A stretch of DNA of 64,000 bases from an uncultured Colwellia sp. GTDB lineage: Bacteria > Pseudomonadota > Gammaproteobacteria > Enterobacterales > Alteromonadaceae. The stretch is from NCBI GenBank assembly GCA_913061475.1, contig CAJXUN010000019.1:1-64000 (forward strand), given 5' to 3'. Positions within the stretch are counted from its first letter, which is position 1. Every line of letters starts with the position of its first letter. The translations under genes were made by a program, and so were the position numbers. Shown in pieces: positions 59,876 to 64,000 of the stretch. The notes beneath the pieces were generated by a model that saw only the letters and a program-made list of their open reading frames with translations, was not told the origin of the DNA and did not search any database.

Positions 59876-60385
59876 ATGATCAAAGCGCTAAATATGATAA
59901 AACCCATCGATAAAAGAAATATAGGTAAAAGGTTTATATACTTTTTTTTCACGCTTGTGTTGAGCTTTAGCATACAAGCTGAAAGCCTAAAGCAATCACA
60001 AATAGCGTTGCAAGCAATGCTCGCGCAACACCAAGGTAAGGTTGTTTATCTTGATTTTTGGGCCTCTTGGTGTGTGCCATGTCGAAGATCATTTCCTTGG
60101 ATGAATAAAATGCAACAGCAATACCATGAACAAGGCTTTGCTGTGATCAGTGTTAACCTTGATGCAGATGAAAGCTTAGCCAAAGCTTTTTTAGTCAGTA
60201 ACGTGGCAAAATTTCCGGTGATTTACGATGCTAAAGGTCATATCGCAAAACACTTTAAAATAAAGGGTATGCCAAGCAGCATGCTCATTGACCGCACAGG
60301 TAAAATACGACAAAACCACAGCGGTTTTTTCACCCATAAAGTTAAAAGTTATGAAGCTGAAATTGTTTCATTGTTAAAGCAATAA
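59876..60385 (+). CDS. TlpA/ResA-like periplasmic thioredoxin
   Basis: 169 residues: a basic start and signal/anchor helix (about 20-36), then a thioredoxin fold with WASWCVPCRRSFPWM (CxxC redox pair) and the cis-Pro loop GMPSSMLIDRTG. Acts in the periplasm on disulfides. First gene of a four-gene cluster; DUF4266 follows 13 bp later. Confidence 0.9.
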   Translation: MIKALNMIKPIDKRNIGKRFIYFFFTLVLSFSIQAESLKQSQIALQAMLAQHQGKVVYLDFWASWCVPCRRSFPWMNKMQQQYHEQGFAVISVNLDADESLAKAFLVSNVAKFPVIYDAKGHIAKHFKIKGMPSSMLIDRTGKIRQNHSGFFTHKVKSYEAEIVSLLKQ

Positions 60386-60398
60386 TAAGGAAAGGGTT

Positions 60399-60650
60399 AT
60401 GAGTGTTTTATATTACAGGCCTCATCGTACAAGTCTATTCAAGTATTCAGTCATATCTTTAGCCATTACGTTGGCAAGTGGTTGCTCTTCATTAGGTGTG
60501 CAACCTTGGGAACGTGACTTATTAGCAAAAGATGAAATGGCATTAACATCATCGCCTTTAGATGCTGCGCTCGACGATCATATCTATTTTAGTAAAGAGG
60601 CATCAAGTGGTGGTAAAAGCTTTGGTGGTGGAGGTTGTGGATGCAATTAA
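60399..60650 (+). CDS. DUF4266 small lipoprotein with Gly-Cys tail
   Basis: 83 residues. Signal peptide with lipobox LASGC (lipid Cys about 29), then the family core GVQPWERDLLAKDEMAL and DDHIYFSKEASSGG, ending SFGGGGCGCN. The mature lipoprotein is about 54 residues. The two C-terminal Cys could bind metal or be reduced by the TlpA-like partner; this is inference. Its last ten bases overlap the DUF3570 gene. Confidence 0.88.
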   Translation: MSVLYYRPHRTSLFKYSVISLAITLASGCSSLGVQPWERDLLAKDEMALTSSPLDAALDDHIYFSKEASSGGKSFGGGGCGCN

Positions 60651-61966
60651 TTAACAAAAAGACACCGGTGAATATTAAAGCTGCACTGACAATCGCTACC
60701 TCCGCTTTATTAGGTACTGTATCGGTTGCAGGTCACACCCAAGAATCGCAAAAAGTGGTTGAAGAATCTTCTTGGGATTTTGACACCGCATTTTTGTATT
60801 ACAGTGAAAGTGATCGTGTATCGGCAGCTGAAGCGATTATCAATGCAAAAAAAACCTTTGAAAATGATCAAGTGCTTAACCTTAAGTTAACTATAGATTC
60901 ATTAACCGGGGCCTCAGCCAATGGCGCAACGGCGCAGCCTAATGTCCAAACATTTACTCGACCTTCGGGTAAGGGCAGTTATCAAACGCAAGCCAATGCC
61001 ACACCACTAGATGATACGTTTAAAGATACTCGCGTGCAGCTTAATGCGCAGTGGACTCAGCCGTTAGCCCAAAATTATACCGGCAGTGCTGGCGTGCATA
61101 TTTCAAAAGAGTATGACTATTTATCACTTGGTCTTAATGGCAATCTTGCCTATGATTTTAACAACAAAAATTCAACATTTTCAGTTGGCTTAAGCTATTT
61201 TCAAGACACATTTGAACCTGAAGGTGGCATTCCTGTTGCTTTTGCTTCAATGCCATTGGCCTATGGTAGTGAAGAAATAGATAGCGGAAGTAAAGAAGCG
61301 TTTGATGCGACACGCCGAACGGATAGCGATGACAAAACTACCGCAGATATTATGCTGGGTTTCACGCAAGTGATAAACCGTAGAATGTTAATGCAGTTTA
61401 ATTACTCTTACTCCAAGGTTGATGGTTACCTGAGTGATCCATTCAAAGTGCTGAGTTTGGTTGATGATAATGGTATTGCACAAGACTATCGATATGAAAA
61501 TCGCCCCGATAGCCGTGTTAAGCAAAGTTTATTTGCTCAAACTAAATACCATTTTGAGCAAAATGTTGTTGATGTTTCCTATCGCTATATGTGGGATGAC
61601 TGGAAATTAGATTCACATACCATAGATTCCAAGCTGCGTATTCCATTGTCTAATACTAGCTATATTGAACCACATATACGCTTTTATCAGCAAACTGCCG
61701 CTAATTTTTACCAGCCGTTCTTAAGTCAATCGCAAGAAATTCCTGAATTTGCTAGTGCAGATTATCGTATTGGAGAAATGAGTGCATACACAGTAGGGCT
61801 AAAATATGGTGTGAAACTGAGCGACGGTAATGATTTATCTTTTAGGTTGGAGTATTATCGACAAGACCCTAAAGATGCCGGTCATCAAGCACCTGGTGCA
61901 CTTAAAAATGTTGATCTATATGAAAGTGTTGACGCCATTATTGCACAAGTAAGTTATTCATTTTAA
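60641..61966 (+). CDS. DUF3570 family outer-membrane-type protein
   Basis: About 441 residues from ATG 60641; its Shine-Dalgarno GGAGG (60630-60634) lies within the Gly-Cys tail codons of DUF4266. Signal peptide about 10-30, then beta-strand-rich sequence ending in aromatic VSYSF, typical of a barrel C-terminus. Residues 86-92 read DSLTGAS, matching the D-x-x-(S/T)-G-A-(S/T) motif that ApbE flavinylates; an apbE gene follows. Function unknown. Confidence 0.87.
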   Translation: MQLINKKTPVNIKAALTIATSALLGTVSVAGHTQESQKVVEESSWDFDTAFLYYSESDRVSAAEAIINAKKTFENDQVLNLKLTIDSLTGASANGATAQPNVQTFTRPSGKGSYQTQANATPLDDTFKDTRVQLNAQWTQPLAQNYTGSAGVHISKEYDYLSLGLNGNLAYDFNNKNSTFSVGLSYFQDTFEPEGGIPVAFASMPLAYGSEEIDSGSKEAFDATRRTDSDDKTTADIMLGFTQVINRRMLMQFNYSYSKVDGYLSDPFKVLSLVDDNGIAQDYRYENRPDSRVKQSLFAQTKYHFEQNVVDVSYRYMWDDWKLDSHTIDSKLRIPLSNTSYIEPHIRFYQQTAANFYQPFLSQSQEIPEFASADYRIGEMSAYTVGLKYGVKLSDGNDLSFRLEYYRQDPKDAGHQAPGALKNVDLYESVDAIIAQVSYSF

Positions 61967-62038
61967 ATACTTATATGTAGAAGTGCGCAGAACAGGTTGA
62001 TAATCTTAATCGTAGTTATATAAGCAATAAGGCATGAC

Positions 62039-62941
62039 TTGAATAAACAGCCTATTAGAAATGTTGAGCTACTCACTACTGATGATGGCCATTGTATTCG
62101 TTTTGATGCTATGGCTAGCCCTTGTGAAGTGATCGTCGCCAGTAAAGACTATCAGCTTGCCCAAACGTTGGGTAAGCTGATAGCAGACGAAGTTTGGCGC
62201 ATCGAAGATAAATATTCGCGTTATAAAACAAACAGCGTCTGCTCAGCGATTAATAAGAGTAACGGGCAAGCGTTAGTAATAGATCACGAAAGCTATTTAT
62301 TATTAAACTTTGCTGATACGTGTTATCAGCTTAGTGATGGTGTCTTTGATATAACCTCTGGGGTATTGCGACACGTTTGGCAATTTGATGGTAGCGATAG
62401 TATTCCGTGTGATGCTGCAGTACAACAGACCTTAGTCAATATCGGATGGCATAAAATTAGCTTTAATGAGCAACAAATTGTCATGCCTAAGCATATGGAA
62501 TTAGATTTTGGTGGTATTGGTAAAGAGTATGCCGTTGACCGAGCGTTGCTTATTGCTAATGAATTTACTGAACTGCCGGTATTAGTTAATTTGGGGGGAG
62601 ATTTGGCTGCGAATAAACCTCGAGAGCCAAATTTACCTTGGCAAGTAGGCATTGAGCACCCAGGTTTTGTTGACCGTAAGCCAATGGTGGTGAGTTTACT
62701 TAAAGGTGCATTAGCCACCAGTGGTGATGCTAAGCGTTTTTTGTTAAAAGATAATGTGCGTTATAGCCATATTTTAAATGCTAAAACGGGGTGGCCGGTG
62801 CTGCAGGCGCCTCGTTCTATTACAGTTGCCGCGCCACAATGTATTCAAGCCGGTATATTAGCCACGTTAGCCTTAATGAAAGGAGAGCAGGCAGAAAGCT
62901 TTTTAGCCGAACAAGAGATTAAATTTTGGGCGATTCGTTAA
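62039..62941 (+). CDS. apbE: FAD:protein FMN transferase (ApbE family)
   Basis: 300 residues from a TTG start with AAGG 6 nt upstream. ApbE signatures: LDFGGIGKEYAVDRA, VNLGGD and HILNAKTGWPV. The family moves FMN from FAD onto Ser/Thr of target proteins. Unlike most ApbE it has no signal peptide or lipobox, so it may work in the cytoplasm or be a divergent subfamily. 72 bp after DUF3570, same strand. Confidence 0.9.
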   Translation: MNKQPIRNVELLTTDDGHCIRFDAMASPCEVIVASKDYQLAQTLGKLIADEVWRIEDKYSRYKTNSVCSAINKSNGQALVIDHESYLLLNFADTCYQLSDGVFDITSGVLRHVWQFDGSDSIPCDAAVQQTLVNIGWHKISFNEQQIVMPKHMELDFGGIGKEYAVDRALLIANEFTELPVLVNLGGDLAANKPREPNLPWQVGIEHPGFVDRKPMVVSLLKGALATSGDAKRFLLKDNVRYSHILNAKTGWPVLQAPRSITVAAPQCIQAGILATLALMKGEQAESFLAEQEIKFWAIR

Positions 62942-62988
62942 TGAGCTCTTAAATCTATTCCAGTTTTTTTAAGTGCTATAAAAGCAAA

Positions 62989-63006
62989 GCGTGCTTTTTA
63001 GCACGC
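62989..63006. terminator. Hairpin between convergent genes, probable terminator
   Basis: GCGTGC-TTTTTA-GCACGC, a 6-bp GC-rich stem between apbE and the minus-strand DUF3083 gene. T run is short on either side. Confidence 0.5.
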
Positions 63007-63039
63007 CTTGTCGCAGTAAATAAATAGCCTGATTAAATC

Positions 63040-64000
63040 TTATTCTTGATAGAAGCCAATGTGTTGATGAAAACGCACGGTTAACTCTTCTTTATCGTTA
63101 ATATATTCGAGTTTTTGAGCAATGCTTTGTAAGGCATGCTCTATTTGAATTAAAAACTTACCAAAGCCATGACTGGTTTTATCTTGTTCACTAGCAACAA
63201 AAACAAATTGGACATTATCAACTAATTGATCTGCAGCCCATTTGCAAATGTATCCACCACTGGTATTTTTCGGGTTATAGCCCAACATGAACAGTTCACC
63301 ATTGGCAATGGTATTTTCATCGTCACTACGGCGAACAATAGGTACCAGGCCATTGGCAATAACAGCGCCATTATTTAACTGATGTTTCTTAGCTGCGCTA
63401 ATAAAAGCATCGGCAATATAATTATAAAGCGGACTGTAGTTTTCACCTTCACTATGATCAAGCTCGACAAGATTACGCAAACGGCGGTTAATTGGCATAT
63501 CAACAATAGCGTAAGTCAATTCATCCGTATTGTGGGGCAATGAAATATCGTCAGCCGCATAGCGGTTAGAAATACTTCGTAACTTATGCACTTGATTACC
63601 CTCTATGCCTTTATCTTTAGCAAATAAATCATAAGTTAAATGCTGATGATCACTGATGCGAACGTCTTGTGTCGACATGCCGGTTTGTTCGGTAAACTTG
63701 CTAATAGCCTGAACGACTTTTTGATGAAATATAGCTGAGTTGTGTCTAACATCATCGCCATTCGATAAAAAGACTAAATGTATCTTACTGGCTTGTTTGC
63801 TTGCATCAAAATAAGCATTTTGGCTGCAATGGTAGCGAGAGTTATATAAAAATAGAATTTGTTGCTTGGTTTGAGCGGTCAATTTTTCAGGACTAAAGCG
63901 GATACGGGTAAATTTATCATTAGCGACAAACTGACCGCTTTCAATATCAAGTTCTTCATTAATTTTAAAAAATAGTGCAGAGAGTTTCTTATAAAAAGCT
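63040..64000 (-). CDS. DUF3083-like protein, 5' end beyond the window
   Basis: At least 319 codons are open up to base 64000 without a stop: 280 after an internal TTG at 63882 plus 39 more upstream (reading AFYKKLSALFFKINEEL). The start is therefore outside the window. The protein looks soluble. It resembles the DUF3083 family of Alteromonadales as I remember it. Function unknown. Confidence 0.7.
   Translation of the reverse strand, partial: AFYKKLSALFFKINEELDIESGQFVANDKFTRIRFSPEKLTAQTKQQILFLYNSRYHCSQNAYFDASKQASKIHLVFLSNGDDVRHNSAIFHQKVVQAISKFTEQTGMSTQDVRISDHQHLTYDLFAKDKGIEGNQVHKLRSISNRYAADDISLPHNTDELTYAIVDMPINRRLRNLVELDHSEGENYSPLYNYIADAFISAAKKHQLNNGAVIANGLVPIVRRSDDENTIANGELFMLGYNPKNTSGGYICKWAADQLVDNVQFVFVASEQDKTSHGFGKFLIQIEHALQSIAQKLEYINDKEELTVRFHQHIGFYQE

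Overview
The window looks like a chromosome segment of a marine gammaproteobacterium of the Alteromonadales, most likely Colwelliaceae (Colwellia/Thalassotalea type). Reasons: AT-rich DNA with standard gammaproteobacterial genes, the ccoNOQP-fixH-ccoI-ccoS-(TauE/SafE)-fnr-uspE-ttcA order, thrS-infC-rpmI-rplT, pheST-ihfA, and DUF families typical of Shewanella/Vibrio/Colwellia. Genus is inferred from gene content only.

Layout. 1-7 kb is accessory. The 3' end of a tRNA-Glu gene and its terminator are followed by about 0.9 kb without genes, then a four-gene block: a NERD-nuclease/zinc-ribbon protein, a four-helix membrane protein, and two abutting reverse transcriptases. The RT pair resembles the class 3 defence-associated RTs (Drt3a + Drt3b) and is followed by a structured non-coding stretch ending in a strong terminator. 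A decayed 5' fragment of rimO and an 11-bp copy of the tRNA-Glu 3' end lie beyond it, which suggests an old insertion at the tRNA. 7-16 kb: CPA2 antiporter, tesA, the divergent ybbA-ybbP ABC exporter, an AI-2E/PerM-type permease, small unknown proteins and MarC. 16-19 kb: a MITE-like element, two small genes, an LRR-kinase gene broken by one TGA, and tRNA-Val. 19-28 kb: MATE exporter, riboflavin synthase, two Fe-S/zinc small proteins, an FAD oxidoreductase, a secD-secF pair away from yajC, and a START protein. 28-42 kb: translation genes, purC, a glnK-amtB unit with recognisable NtrC/sigma-54 sites, a c-di-GMP phosphodiesterase, pheST and ihfA. 42-47 kb: Atm1-like ABC exporter, DUF1415, a membrane protein and Bax. 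47-58 kb: the microaerobic respiration block on the minus strand, with FNR boxes and a second FNR-like regulator. 58-64 kb: a lipoprotein, a LysE exporter, a TlpA-DUF4266-DUF3570-ApbE cluster, and a DUF3083-type gene running off the right edge.

How it fits together. The right half is a coherent low-oxygen module: cbb3 oxidase structural genes, copper/haem assembly factors (FixH, CcoI, CcoS) and the Fnr sensor, with FNR boxes upstream of ccoN and uspE. The left end is a probable phage-defence island and is the most interesting part of the window. The TlpA-DUF4266-DUF3570-ApbE cluster is a second little-understood system, in which DUF3570 carries a sequence matching the ApbE flavinylation motif.
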